From Porticoccus sp963925605 (GTDB taxonomy: Bacteria > Pseudomonadota > Gammaproteobacteria > Pseudomonadales > Porticoccaceae): a DNA stretch of 59,975 nt. Of this stretch, positions 26,649-35,594 are shown in pieces. Every line of letters starts with the position of its first letter. Position 1 is the first letter of the stretch. Position numbers and translations under genes: made by a program. Below the pieces are notes generated by a model. It had not been told where the DNA came from, ran no database searches, and saw only the letters and a program-made list of their open reading frames with translations. Where the stretch lies: positions 1 to 59,975 of the forward strand of contig CAWURY010000007.1 of assembly GCA_963925605.1 (NCBI GenBank), in the 5' to 3' direction.

Positions 26649-29360
26649 ATGAAATTTTTGGCAAAGCTTTTTGGTAGCAAAAATGATAGAGAAATTAAAA
26701 GAATACGAAAGATTGTAGATCGTATTAATGATTTTGAGGAGAAGCTTGCTGTTTTGACAGATGAAGACTTAAGGCTTAAAACTAAAGAATTTCAAAAAGA
26801 TTATGAGAATGGTTCATCCTTAGATCAACTCCTACCAGAAGCATTCTCTGTTGTGCGAGAGGCAGCCAAACGCACTTTAGGCTTACGTCATTTTGATGTC
26901 CAAATGATAGGAGGTGTAGTGCTTCATGAGGGTCGGATTTCAGAAATGCGAACAGGCGAAGGTAAGACGCTAATGGCAACTTTGCCCGCATATCTTAATG
27001 CTTTGTCTGGAAATGGTGTGCACATTGTTACCGTGAATGACTATCTGGCTAATCGCGATGCTGAATGGATGACACCTATATATGAATTCTTAGGCATGGG
27101 TGTCGGAGTTATTTCCTCTGGATTGTCTCCAGAGGAAAAAATAAAAGCATACCAAGCGGATGTTACTTTTGGCACAAATAACGAATTTGGTTTTGATTAT
27201 CTTCGCGATAACATGGTCTTACGTCTCGAAGATAAGTTACAGAGAGGCCTAAATTTCGCTGTTATTGATGAGGTGGATTCAATTCTTATTGATGAGGCCA
27301 GAACGCCACTTATTATTTCAGGAACTGCTGAGGATAGTTCGGCGTTATACCAAAAAATTAATAAATTAATTTCGACTCTTGTTCTTCATTCTGAGGAAAA
27401 TCAAGGTGACTTTATTATTGATGAGAAAGTAAGGCAAATAGAACTAACAGAGGATGGACACTGCAAAATAGAGGCTTTACTTGAAAGCGAAGGCTTACTT
27501 CAAAGTGGGGATAGCCTATATAACGCAATCAATTTGTCACTACTTCATCATGTCCAGTCAGCACTAAAGGCACACCACTTGTTCAGCAAAGATGTTGAAT
27601 ATATTGTGCAAGATAAACAGGTTGTGTTGATTGATGAGCATACAGGAAGAACAATGCTTGGGCGTCGATTATCAGAGGGCCTCCATCAAGCCATAGAGGC
27701 CAAAGAAGGGGTTATTATTCAGAGCGAAAGCCAAACAATGGCATCGACGACTTTTCAGAATTATTTCCGCCTCTATGACAAACTATCAGGCATGACAGGA
27801 ACAGCCGACACTGAAGCCTATGAATTTCACCAAATATACGGACTCCCCGTTGTTGTAATACCAACAAATTTACCAGTAGCTAGGGTGGATCTTAATGATT
27901 TGATTTACCTTACGCCAGATGAAAAATATGATGCTGTTGTTGCAGATATCAAATCATGTATTGAGAAAAATGCCCCAGTATTAGTTGGAACGGCTACTAT
28001 CGAAAGCTCAGAAGAAATGTCATCAAGATTAGAGAAAGTAAAAATTCCCCATCAGGTACTAAATGCAAAACACCATGAAAAAGAAGCGCAAATTATCGCT
28101 CAAGCAGGGCAGCCAGGAACAGTTACAATTGCAACTAATATGGCTGGTAGAGGAACAGACATAGTTCTTGGAGGGAGCTGGGAAGCAGTTATTGCAGAGC
28201 TAAAAAATCCCACCCAGGCTCAAATACAGCTCATCAAGGATGAATGGAAAGTCCGTCATGATGCGGTTATTGCCGCTGGCGGGCTCCATATACTTTGTAC
28301 TGAACGGCATGAATCTAGGCGCATTGATAATCAGCTGCGAGGTAGAGCCGGCAGGCAAGGTGACCCTGGTGTATCGCGATTTTATTTGTCGCTGGAGGAC
28401 CCGTTGATGCGTTTGTTCGCATCGGATGGAGTTAAAAATATGATGCGATCCCTGGGAATGGAAAAAGGAGAATCGATCGAGCATCGGATGGTGACAAGTG
28501 CTATCGAAAAAGCTCAAAAGAAAGTTGAAGGCAGAAACTACGATATGCGTAAAAATTTGCTTGAATTTGATGATGTTGCTAACGATCAGCGACAGGTGAT
28601 TTACCAACAGAGAAATGAGTTGTTGGTAGAAGAAGATATTAGCGAAGTTATTGCCAGTGTAATGTCCGATGTTATTGATACATCAATAAGTGATTACATC
28701 CTTCCGCAAAGTTTGGCAGAACAATGGGATGTCTCTGGGTTAGAAAACCATTTCGCATCAGAATTTAAGCTGCAGGTAGAAGTTCAAAAGTGGTTGAATA
28801 ATGATGAGCTTTTAAATGAAGAGGGGATTCGATTAAGAATTCAGCAAAAAGCTAAAGATGTCTATGAGGAAAAAGCCTCTGCAATTGGCGGAGATATTCG
28901 TATCATTGAAAGACACGTAATGCTGCAGGTATTGGATACCCTATGGAAAGAACATCTTTCTCGTATGGACTATTTACGGCAAGGGATAAACTTGCGCGCA
29001 TATGCACAAAAAAATCCTCGACAAGAATACAAGCGTGAATCTTTTGAATTATTTCAACAAATGCTAGAAAATATCAAAGTAGAGACCATTCATTTCTTAA
29101 GTAAGGCTGAAGTTCGTGATCGCGAGGACATTGAACAAATAGAGCGCAACAAAATAGAGGCGCAACAGCGACAAAAACTAGAAATGAACCATGATAAGGT
29201 CTCAGCAATCGACGAATCCAAAAGACCAGGCGGGGCTGCTAAAAAGTTTGCTCAGGGAAAGCCGTTTGTTCGGTCAGCTGAAAAAGTAGGAAGAAACGAT
29301 ACTTGTCCTTGTGGTAGTGGTAAGAAATTTAAACAGTGTCATGGTAAATTGAACCAATGA
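26649..29360 (+). CDS. secA: Preprotein translocase ATPase SecA
   Basis: SecA drives post-translational export of unfolded proteins through SecYEG. The 903 residues include Walker A in MRTGEGKT, VTVNDYLA, the DEVDSILIDEARTPL Walker B/DEAD segment, the preprotein-crosslinking domain, TNMAGRGTDI, the helical wing domain, and a C-terminal zinc motif CPCGSGKKFKQCHG that binds SecB and lipids. Three ATGs stand in tandem; I choose the third (26649), since GGA lies 6 bases before it and MKFLAKLFGS matches family N-termini. argJ follows after about 80 bases. Confidence 0.98.
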   Translation: MKFLAKLFGSKNDREIKRIRKIVDRINDFEEKLAVLTDEDLRLKTKEFQKDYENGSSLDQLLPEAFSVVREAAKRTLGLRHFDVQMIGGVVLHEGRISEMRTGEGKTLMATLPAYLNALSGNGVHIVTVNDYLANRDAEWMTPIYEFLGMGVGVISSGLSPEEKIKAYQADVTFGTNNEFGFDYLRDNMVLRLEDKLQRGLNFAVIDEVDSILIDEARTPLIISGTAEDSSALYQKINKLISTLVLHSEENQGDFIIDEKVRQIELTEDGHCKIEALLESEGLLQSGDSLYNAINLSLLHHVQSALKAHHLFSKDVEYIVQDKQVVLIDEHTGRTMLGRRLSEGLHQAIEAKEGVIIQSESQTMASTTFQNYFRLYDKLSGMTGTADTEAYEFHQIYGLPVVVIPTNLPVARVDLNDLIYLTPDEKYDAVVADIKSCIEKNAPVLVGTATIESSEEMSSRLEKVKIPHQVLNAKHHEKEAQIIAQAGQPGTVTIATNMAGRGTDIVLGGSWEAVIAELKNPTQAQIQLIKDEWKVRHDAVIAAGGLHILCTERHESRRIDNQLRGRAGRQGDPGVSRFYLSLEDPLMRLFASDGVKNMMRSLGMEKGESIEHRMVTSAIEKAQKKVEGRNYDMRKNLLEFDDVANDQRQVIYQQRNELLVEEDISEVIASVMSDVIDTSISDYILPQSLAEQWDVSGLENHFASEFKLQVEVQKWLNNDELLNEEGIRLRIQQKAKDVYEEKASAIGGDIRIIERHVMLQVLDTLWKEHLSRMDYLRQGINLRAYAQKNPRQEYKRESFELFQQMLENIKVETIHFLSKAEVRDREDIEQIERNKIEAQQRQKLEMNHDKVSAIDESKRPGGAAKKFAQGKPFVRSAEKVGRNDTCPCGSGKKFKQCHGKLNQ

Positions 29361-29440
29361 GTTAGTTGTAGGCATTTTTTTATGCTATTTAGATTAGCTG
29401 AATCAAGTGATGTTGCTTGGAAAAATATAGTGAGAAAGTC

Positions 29441-30658
29441 ATGGCGGTAGGTAAAGATTATTTTCCTGAAATGCATCCTGTGCCAGGCTTTAAGTTGGGC
29501 ATAGCAAGTGCTGGTATCAAGACTTCAGGCAAAAAAGACTTGATTGTGATGGAAATGATAGATGGAAGTTCTGTTGCAGGAGTATTCACAAAAAATGCGT
29601 TTTGCGCAGCACCAGTGCAAATCTCAAAAAAGAATATTTATTCGACCCAATGCCGTTACTTGGTTACAAATACTGGTAATGCAAACGCAGGAACTGGGGA
29701 GCAAGGAAGAGAGGATGCTAAAGCTATATGTCAAGCTCTTGCAGGAATAGCAAGAGTTGATGATAGGGCTGTGTTGCCTTTTTCTACAGGTGTTATAGGA
29801 GAATACTTGCCAGTACAAAAAATTATTTCAGCCCTGCCTTTAGCGTATACATCACTTTCTGAAACCAGCTGGGATGAAGCCGCAAGATCTATCCTGACAA
29901 CAGATACTCGTCCTAAAGGTGCAAGCGCCCAGTTAGACTTTGCTGGAAAAAAAATTACAATTACAGGTATCACAAAAGGCTCAGGAATGATAAGGCCTGA
30001 TATGGCTACTATGCTGGCTTATGTTGCTACCGATGCAGTGATAGAGCAAGAGCTACTAAAGAATATACTTGCTAACATGACCGAGTATTCATTTAACCGA
30101 ATTACCGTCGATGGCGACATGTCGACAAATGATTGTGCTATTTTGGTGGCAACTGGAGCTTCTGGTGTTGATGTATCCAAATTACCCGCCAATGATATGG
30201 ATCAGTTTTTGGCGTGCTTGAAAGAACTATTTGTTTCTTTGGCTCAGCAAGTTATTCAGGATGGAGAAGGCGCCACTAAGTTTGTGACAATAAAGGTATC
30301 TGCAGGTAAAGATAAGTCTGAGTGCCTGAAAGTGGCATATGCTGTAGCTGAATCTCCGTTGGTAAAAACTGCTTTATTTGCTTCAGATCCCAACTGGGGG
30401 AGAATTCTTGCAGCAATAGGATACTCAGGCCTTCCTAATTTAAATGTTGATGGCATAGAGGTTTATCTAGATGACATTCTTATAGCTGAAAAGGGTGGAA
30501 GAGCTCAGAGTTACCTGGAATCTCTTGGTCAAGAAATCATGTCTAAAGATGTGTTGTCTATAAATATTGTTCTGAATCGCGGCTATGCTGTGGAAGAAAT
30601 CTATACGACTGATTTATCTTATGATTATATTAAAATCAATGCAGAATATCGTAGCTAA
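29441..30658 (+). CDS. argJ: Bifunctional ornithine acetyltransferase / N-acetylglutamate synthase
   Basis: ArgJ recycles the acetyl group from N-acetylornithine to glutamate in arginine synthesis. The 405 residues begin MAVGKDYFPEMHPVPGFKLGIASAGIK, close to the Pseudomonas N-terminus, which is why I prefer ATG 29441 over an upstream TTG. KGSGMIRPDMATML contains the self-cleavage site before Thr190, the nucleophile of the beta subunit. Whether it also accepts acetyl-CoA cannot be read from the sequence. The stop overlaps the mutT start (TAATG), the same secA-argJ-mutT order as in Pseudomonas. Confidence 0.95.
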   Translation: MAVGKDYFPEMHPVPGFKLGIASAGIKTSGKKDLIVMEMIDGSSVAGVFTKNAFCAAPVQISKKNIYSTQCRYLVTNTGNANAGTGEQGREDAKAICQALAGIARVDDRAVLPFSTGVIGEYLPVQKIISALPLAYTSLSETSWDEAARSILTTDTRPKGASAQLDFAGKKITITGITKGSGMIRPDMATMLAYVATDAVIEQELLKNILANMTEYSFNRITVDGDMSTNDCAILVATGASGVDVSKLPANDMDQFLACLKELFVSLAQQVIQDGEGATKFVTIKVSAGKDKSECLKVAYAVAESPLVKTALFASDPNWGRILAAIGYSGLPNLNVDGIEVYLDDILIAEKGGRAQSYLESLGQEIMSKDVLSINIVLNRGYAVEEIYTTDLSYDYIKINAEYRS

Positions 30659-31056
30659 TGCTTAAAATTCATGTGGTTGCAGCAGTGATTTTGGCCAAGA
30701 ATAAACAAGTACTTATTGCCAGAAGATCTAAGAATAAACCTCAGGGGGGTTTCTGGGAGTTTCCTGGCGGCAAGATAGAAAAAGACGAGACAGCGATTGA
30801 GGCTTTATCTCGGGAACTAAAAGAGGAGTTGGCTATTTCTGTTCTTGAGATGAAATCTTTCATTAAACTTGAGCATGAATATCCAGAGCGCTCTATTATT
30901 TTAGATGTATGGATGGTGGAAAAATTTACCGGCAATGCTAGAGGAAACGAAGGACAGACTATTGCTTGGGTTTCTGTTGATCAGTTGAATCAGTATGAGT
31001 TTCTTGAGGCAAACAGGCTGGTTGTGGATAAACTCCAAACATTGTTACCCTACTAG
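30658..31056 (+). CDS. mutT: 8-oxo-dGTP diphosphatase MutT
   Basis: MutT removes 8-oxo-dGTP from the nucleotide pool and so prevents A-to-C transversions. The 132-residue Nudix protein carries the box GGKIEKDETAIEALSRELKEEL near residues 38-59, with the catalytic REL-x-EE core. The Gly that usually follows the EE pair (EExG) is Ala here. Context (argJ upstream, yacG and coaE facing it) is typical of mutT. Its stop codon shares the palindrome CTAG with the stop of yacG on the other strand. Confidence 0.92.
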   Translation: MLKIHVVAAVILAKNKQVLIARRSKNKPQGGFWEFPGGKIEKDETAIEALSRELKEELAISVLEMKSFIKLEHEYPERSIILDVWMVEKFTGNARGNEGQTIAWVSVDQLNQYEFLEANRLVVDKLQTLLPY

Positions 31057-31271
31057 TGGTGGGTTGCATCATCCCTGTCAATTATATTTAGCTCTTCAAG
31101 CCCTTGCGTAGTCCGACTTCCTGGAATACTAAAACCTTCCGAAGCCCATTCGCCAAGATCGATTTGTTTGCAACGCATTGAGCAAAAAGGCCTATAGGGC
31201 GACTCTTCATCCCAAATAACTTTAATTTTGCATGTAGGGCAGTCGACGCAAGTAATTTTTTTATTCAGCAT
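31053..31271 (-). CDS. yacG: DNA gyrase inhibitor YacG (zinc-binding)
   Basis: YacG is a small zinc protein that binds GyrB and inhibits gyrase in E. coli. The 72 residues show the CPTC and CSMRC cysteine pairs of its treble-clef-like zinc site, then RCKQIDLGEWASEGFSIPG, the conserved C-terminal segment. The length is usual (65-80). It overlaps the end of coaE by 11 bases and is the last gene of nadC-coaE-yacG. Confidence 0.93.
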   Translation of the reverse strand: MLNKKITCVDCPTCKIKVIWDEESPYRPFCSMRCKQIDLGEWASEGFSIPGSRTTQGLEELNIIDRDDATHH

Positions 31272-31872
31272 TTTTTTGTGTTGCCAGGGTTAAATAAAGC
31301 TCGTGGAGTCTGTCTATTTTTATTTTTAGTGCCTTAATGTCGCTAGTATTGTCAATAATGTCATTAGCAAACCTCAGTCTTTCTGAGCGCTGCATTTGAG
31401 AGTTGATAATTGACTGCACAGTATTTTGTTTGCCGCCATCACGTTTTGAAGTACGCTGAACTTGCAGGCTTTCCGGTACATCTATGACTAGAATTCTATC
31501 TGCTAGCTTGTGTTGACTTGTCTCCACCAATAGCGGTGATTCGAGCACTGTGTATGCGCTAGCAGACAGTGCGAGAAGATTGATGATCTCTTTCCGAATG
31601 GGTGGATGCAAAAGAGCCTCTAACCAAGCCCTTTTTTCTGGAGCCTCAAATATTTCTTTACGTATAAATGCTCGGTCTAGGCTGTAATCCAAAAGTAGAC
31701 TTTTTTTACCAAAATAGTCGGCGATTTTTATATGGAATATAGAACCTTTCTTTACTATATCTCGTGCCACAATATCTGCATTCACTACCTCTATACCCAA
31801 CTGTTTGAAGTAATTTCCTGCGGTACTTTTGCCGCTGCCAATGCCTCCTGTGAGCCCAACCAAAAAACTCAT
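31261..31872 (-). CDS. coaE: Dephospho-CoA kinase
   Basis: CoaE phosphorylates dephospho-CoA, the last step of coenzyme A synthesis. The 203-residue kinase has the P-loop GLTGGIGSGKST at residues 6-17, the substrate motif NADIVARDIV, and the LLVET segment followed by VIDVPESLQVQR. Its ATG overlaps the nadC stop by one base. In Pseudomonas the gene beyond coaE is the type IV prepilin peptidase pilD; here nadC takes that place. Confidence 0.95.
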   Translation of the reverse strand: MSFLVGLTGGIGSGKSTAGNYFKQLGIEVVNADIVARDIVKKGSIFHIKIADYFGKKSLLLDYSLDRAFIRKEIFEAPEKRAWLEALLHPPIRKEIINLLALSASAYTVLESPLLVETSQHKLADRILVIDVPESLQVQRTSKRDGGKQNTVQSIINSQMQRSERLRFANDIIDNTSDIKALKIKIDRLHELYLTLATQKNAE

Positions 31873-32711
31873 TATATTAATCTCATAGAAAAATCTACAG
31901 CTTGACAGTGTTTAGTTAAACTTCCAGATGAAAGGTAGTCTATGCCAGGCATAGCTTTTTGGGTAATATTCCTTGTATCTATGTTCCCCGAGACTTCCAG
32001 TTTTATTTTTCCTGCATTCATTGCAATTGCTTGCTTGATCATACTAGGATCAAAATTATCTAGCATTGCTATATCTACGTTTTCTGCTAAGGCTTCTTGA
32101 AGTTCTGAAATAGTTTCCACCTCCACCTCTATTGGCCTTTCCGGAGAAATCTCTCTAGCTTTTAGAACAGCATATTTTATGCCGCCGCAGGCAGCTATAT
32201 GATTTTCCTTGATCAAAAAAGCGTCATATAACCCTATACGATGATTTTGGCAACCGCCAACAACCACAGCGTATTTTTGTGCTAGCCTCAAACCAGGTAT
32301 TGTTTTTCGAGTATCAAGAATCGTTACACCAATCCCTGATGTTAGTTTGGCATACTCTCGAGCAATGGTGGCTGTGCCTGATAAGGTTTGGAGAAAATTA
32401 AGAGCCGCTCTTTCTCCTGTTAATAGACTGCGAGCAGAGCCTTTGAGCCTGCATACAATTTGTTCTGGTTCCAGCGACCCCCCATCTTCAACAAGCCACT
32501 CTATTTTTATATGAGAATCTAACTGGCGGAATACTTCGTTGAACCATGCTTGACCACAAAGAACAGCAGGCTCTCTAGTAACAACGAAGGCATCAGACAT
32601 AGTGCTACTTGGAATTAGCTGGGCCGTAATATCGCCGTCACCAATATCTTCAGCTAAGGATCTAGCAACACTAACTTTGATGTCTTCTGTGAGCTTTTTG
32701 TTATGGAGCAT
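31872..32711 (-). CDS. nadC: Nicotinate-nucleotide pyrophosphorylase (carboxylating)
   Basis: NadC converts quinolinate and PRPP to nicotinate mononucleotide in de novo NAD synthesis. The 279 residues carry the EDIGDGDIT start of the family, RLKGSARSLLTGERAALNFLQ, the active-site block LDTRKTIPGLR and the GGCQNHRIGLYDAFLIKENH segment (about 163-182). The gene diverges from ampD, its neighbour in many gammaproteobacteria, across 231 bases. Confidence 0.96.
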   Translation of the reverse strand: MLHNKKLTEDIKVSVARSLAEDIGDGDITAQLIPSSTMSDAFVVTREPAVLCGQAWFNEVFRQLDSHIKIEWLVEDGGSLEPEQIVCRLKGSARSLLTGERAALNFLQTLSGTATIAREYAKLTSGIGVTILDTRKTIPGLRLAQKYAVVVGGCQNHRIGLYDAFLIKENHIAACGGIKYAVLKAREISPERPIEVEVETISELQEALAENVDIAMLDNFDPSMIKQAIAMNAGKIKLEVSGNIDTRNITQKAMPGIDYLSSGSLTKHCQAVDFSMRLI

Positions 32712-32942
32712 ATCAAAAATATCCCATCTATCTTTATAGGTAGTATATCAGCACAATTGCTGTGTTAAAGACCCCATAGGATTCATATGAGCAATATGAT
32801 GGAGCATGTTTTTGTATTATTTTTTTGTTTAATGCAAAATTTCATGTATGTTTTTTTAATAAAGTCTTTTATTGTTAATCACTTAGTATGTAGATAGTGC
32901 ATTTTAAAACCTCAAGATTAATTAATTTCTGGATAACTACTA
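32712..32942. other. Divergent spacer between nadC and ampD
   Basis: This AT-rich spacer must hold the promoters of both genes, but I cannot place them with confidence. It contains a small CAGCA/TGCTG hairpin (32749-32762) and a 36-codon hydrophobic open frame (32787-32897) with AGGA 5 bases before its ATG. Whether that frame is translated is unknown. Confidence 0.35.
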
Positions 32943-33488
32943 ATGATCAATTCTAATGGCTGGCATACTGAAGCCCGACCTGAACCATCCCCAAATTGCA
33001 GTGATCGCCCCAATGGAGCAAAAATTTCTCTTTTGGTTATCCATAATATTAGCTTGCCGCCAGATCAGTTTGATAGTAATTATGTCTGTGATTTTTTTTT
33101 AAACAGTTTGGACGTGAGTGTAGATCCATACTTTAAAGAAATTTATAATCTGCATGTTTCCCCCCACCTGCTGATTGGTCGTAAGGGTGAATTGATACAA
33201 TTTGTAGGATTTAATGACAGCGCATGGCATGCCGGAAAGTCATTTTTTGAAGGTGCTGAGAACTGCAATGACTTTTCCATTGGAATCGAACTGATTGGCG
33301 CTGATAATACTCCTTACACTGATATGCAATACCAAATTCTTGCTGGTGTTACTAGAGATGTGATGACATGCTACCCTTTGGTGACACAAGACCGTATCGT
33401 CGGACATTCTGATATAGCGCCTGAACGTAAAACCGATCCAGGCCCTTCTTTTGACTGGAAACGCTATTTTTCAGCTCTTAATTTTTAA
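32943..33488 (+). CDS. ampD: 1,6-anhydro-N-acetylmuramyl-L-alanine amidase AmpD
   Basis: AmpD is the cytosolic zinc amidase that strips the peptide from anhydro-muropeptides during wall recycling. Its loss raises AmpR-controlled beta-lactamase in other bacteria. The 181 residues include the zinc ligands His34 (LLVIHNISLP), His155 and Asp165 (GHSDIAPERKTDPGP), and AWHAG and CNDFSIGIEL between them, matching E. coli AmpD position for position. No signal peptide is present, as expected. The muropeptide importer AmpG is encoded 2.1 kb downstream. Confidence 0.97.
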   Translation: MINSNGWHTEARPEPSPNCSDRPNGAKISLLVIHNISLPPDQFDSNYVCDFFLNSLDVSVDPYFKEIYNLHVSPHLLIGRKGELIQFVGFNDSAWHAGKSFFEGAENCNDFSIGIELIGADNTPYTDMQYQILAGVTRDVMTCYPLVTQDRIVGHSDIAPERKTDPGPSFDWKRYFSALNF

Positions 33489-33524
33489 GTTTTATGTAGA
33501 AATAAGCTTAGTATTTTGCGCAGG

Positions 33525-34580
33525 CTAGTCTTGATCCCAGCGAAACAAAATCCCTGCAAGTGCTATAAATATGATTGTCATCAAGCCCAAGATAGCTAGT
33601 TGCGGACCGACGTCATAAAAACTTGCACCTTCTAGCATGACATTTCTGGATGCTTGCACTAAATGTGTCAGTGGGAGGATTTGCGAGAAGTCTTGCAACC
33701 ATTGAGGGGCGCCGTCAAGAGAAAACCATAATTCTGAAAGAAGCAGCATGGGAAAACTAATAAGGTTAAGCATGCCATTTGCTAAGTCCTCACTAGACGT
33801 TCGGGTAGCCATAAGTAGTGACATACTTATAATGGCTAGATTGCCAGTCACGACTATGCTGAGCAGCAGCAAGTAGCTACCTATCATCATGAAATCAATA
33901 AATAAGTCGCAAGAAATAAACACAATCGTGGTTACTGCAAGCATGACGAATAACCTAGATAATGCTTGCGAGGCTAGGAATTTCCATGCACTTAAAGGGG
34001 TAGCCTGCAGCCTCTTAAGGACTCCATTTTTACGATAACGGACAATGACATAGCCAATTCCCCATAGTCCGCTAAACATGATGTTCATTGCCAAGATACC
34101 GGGAATTGCCCAGTCTATGTAGCGTATTTTTTGGCCTTTTATCTCTTGGCGCTGCCAAGGAATTTGAAGATTAGCTGGCTGTGATTGATCTGCAAGTATC
34201 AATTTTTCTAGCAATAACCCTTTTTCGGATTCAGGATTTATCCAGTATCGCCTCGCCTCGCCTGGGTCGATGAATATGTCCAGCTCATGGAATCGTACTT
34301 TGCCAATAGCATTTTCAAAATTTGTATATGTTATAACTTCAATGGTGGGCTCATTTGAAAAAACACCAGATGACATTGCTGGCATTGGTTTAGAGATGCC
34401 GACCCCAGTTTGTGCGACACTCAGCACTCCAACGTGAAATATTTTTTGGTTCTCAGACGAGAAAGCTAGAGCAAGTATAATTACTATAAGAGGGGTTGCT
34501 ATAAAAGACCAAAACAGGGAACCCTTGTCTCGATAATATTCTTTATTTCTAGCCATCCATAATGCAAAAATTTGCTTCAT
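33525..34580 (-). CDS. ABC-2 type transporter permease
   Basis: This is the membrane subunit of an ABC-2 exporter. The 351 residues have one N-terminal membrane segment (about 22-41), an extracytoplasmic domain of some 130 residues, then five membrane segments in the C-terminal half. RYRKNGVLKRLQATPLSAW is typical of the DrrB/NodJ/YhhJ-type permease. It follows its ATPase with a 9-base gap. The substrate is unknown; related systems export drugs, polysaccharides or lipids. Confidence 0.88.
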   Translation of the reverse strand: MKQIFALWMARNKEYYRDKGSLFWSFIATPLIVIILALAFSSENQKIFHVGVLSVAQTGVGISKPMPAMSSGVFSNEPTIEVITYTNFENAIGKVRFHELDIFIDPGEARRYWINPESEKGLLLEKLILADQSQPANLQIPWQRQEIKGQKIRYIDWAIPGILAMNIMFSGLWGIGYVIVRYRKNGVLKRLQATPLSAWKFLASQALSRLFVMLAVTTIVFISCDLFIDFMMIGSYLLLLSIVVTGNLAIISMSLLMATRTSSEDLANGMLNLISFPMLLLSELWFSLDGAPQWLQDFSQILPLTHLVQASRNVMLEGASFYDVGPQLAILGLMTIIFIALAGILFRWDQD

Positions 34581-34589
34581 TATTTCAGA

Positions 34590-35489
34590 TTACTCCCTTA
34601 AGTGATGTCCGGTTAGCTTTAAAAATAAGTCATCAAGAGAGGGCTTCCTTACTTGTAGTGATTGCAGGGTGATATTTTTGGATATTAGTTCCGATAAAGT
34701 TTTTTCTACATCATTGGTGGGAATTGCGATGCAGTCTTCGCGCATCTCTATGGGGCTAGAAATACAATCAATGTGGCTGGAGTTGCCTGCATTGTTAAAA
34801 TCTTCCCGATCAAGACAAACATAACTATGGTTAAAGTTATTTTTTAGAAGGACGCCTGGGGAGCCGTCAGCTATAACTTTACCTTGATCCATTATGACAA
34901 GCTGATCACACAGTAGTTCGGCCTCTTCCATATAATGAGTGGTTAGAAGTACAGTTTTTCCACGCTTTTTGATATTTCGAATAAGTGTCCAGAAGTTCCG
35001 TCTTGCTTGAGGATCTAGCCCGGTTGTGGGCTCGTCCAAAAATAGTATTTCCGGATCGTTTACTAAAGCAATCGCTAAAAGTAACCGTTGCCGCTGACCT
35101 CCAGAAAGTTTTGTAGCGTAAGTTTCTAGGAATTCTTCAAGCTGGCATGTTTCAATCAGGTCGTCGATAGATTGTGTATGGCGATACAGTTTTGAAAAAA
35201 GCTTAAGAACCTCTCGAGTTTTAAGGTAATCCATTAGCGCCGTTGTTTGAAACTGAATGCCTGTCTCTGATGAGAACTGACTATCACGCAATTTTCCTTT
35301 ATATAAGATCTTTCCAGAGGTAGCTTGTTTTATATTTTCAATGATTTCAATAGTTGTGGTTTTTCCGGCGCCATTAGGGCCAAGTAATCCACAGCATGAT
35401 CCTTTGGGTATTGCGAAAGACACGTCATCAACCGCCTTTAAAGAGCGAAAAGATTTTGTTAAATTGAAGACTTCCAGGATGACTGTCAT
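34590..35489 (-). CDS. ABC transporter ATP-binding protein (DrrA/CcmA type)
   Basis: This cytosolic ATPase powers the adjacent ABC-2 permease. The 299 residues contain Walker A GPNGAGKTT, the Q-loop GIQFQ, the signature LSGGQRQR, Walker B LFLDEPTTGLD and the switch His in LLTTHYMEEAELL. A C-terminal extension of about 80 residues is usual for the DrrA-like group. It diverges from ampG across 105 bases. Confidence 0.93.
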   Translation of the reverse strand: MTVILEVFNLTKSFRSLKAVDDVSFAIPKGSCCGLLGPNGAGKTTTIEIIENIKQATSGKILYKGKLRDSQFSSETGIQFQTTALMDYLKTREVLKLFSKLYRHTQSIDDLIETCQLEEFLETYATKLSGGQRQRLLLAIALVNDPEILFLDEPTTGLDPQARRNFWTLIRNIKKRGKTVLLTTHYMEEAELLCDQLVIMDQGKVIADGSPGVLLKNNFNHSYVCLDREDFNNAGNSSHIDCISSPIEMREDCIAIPTNDVEKTLSELISKNITLQSLQVRKPSLDDLFLKLTGHHLRE

Positions 35490-35594
35490 ATAGCAATTAA
35501 TTGTATAGCATCATTAGTATTATCTGTTAGGGTATAAGTCTTTTTAAGTGAAATTTTTGATAGTGTACCGTGCTGGCTGTGAAGGAAATATTAA

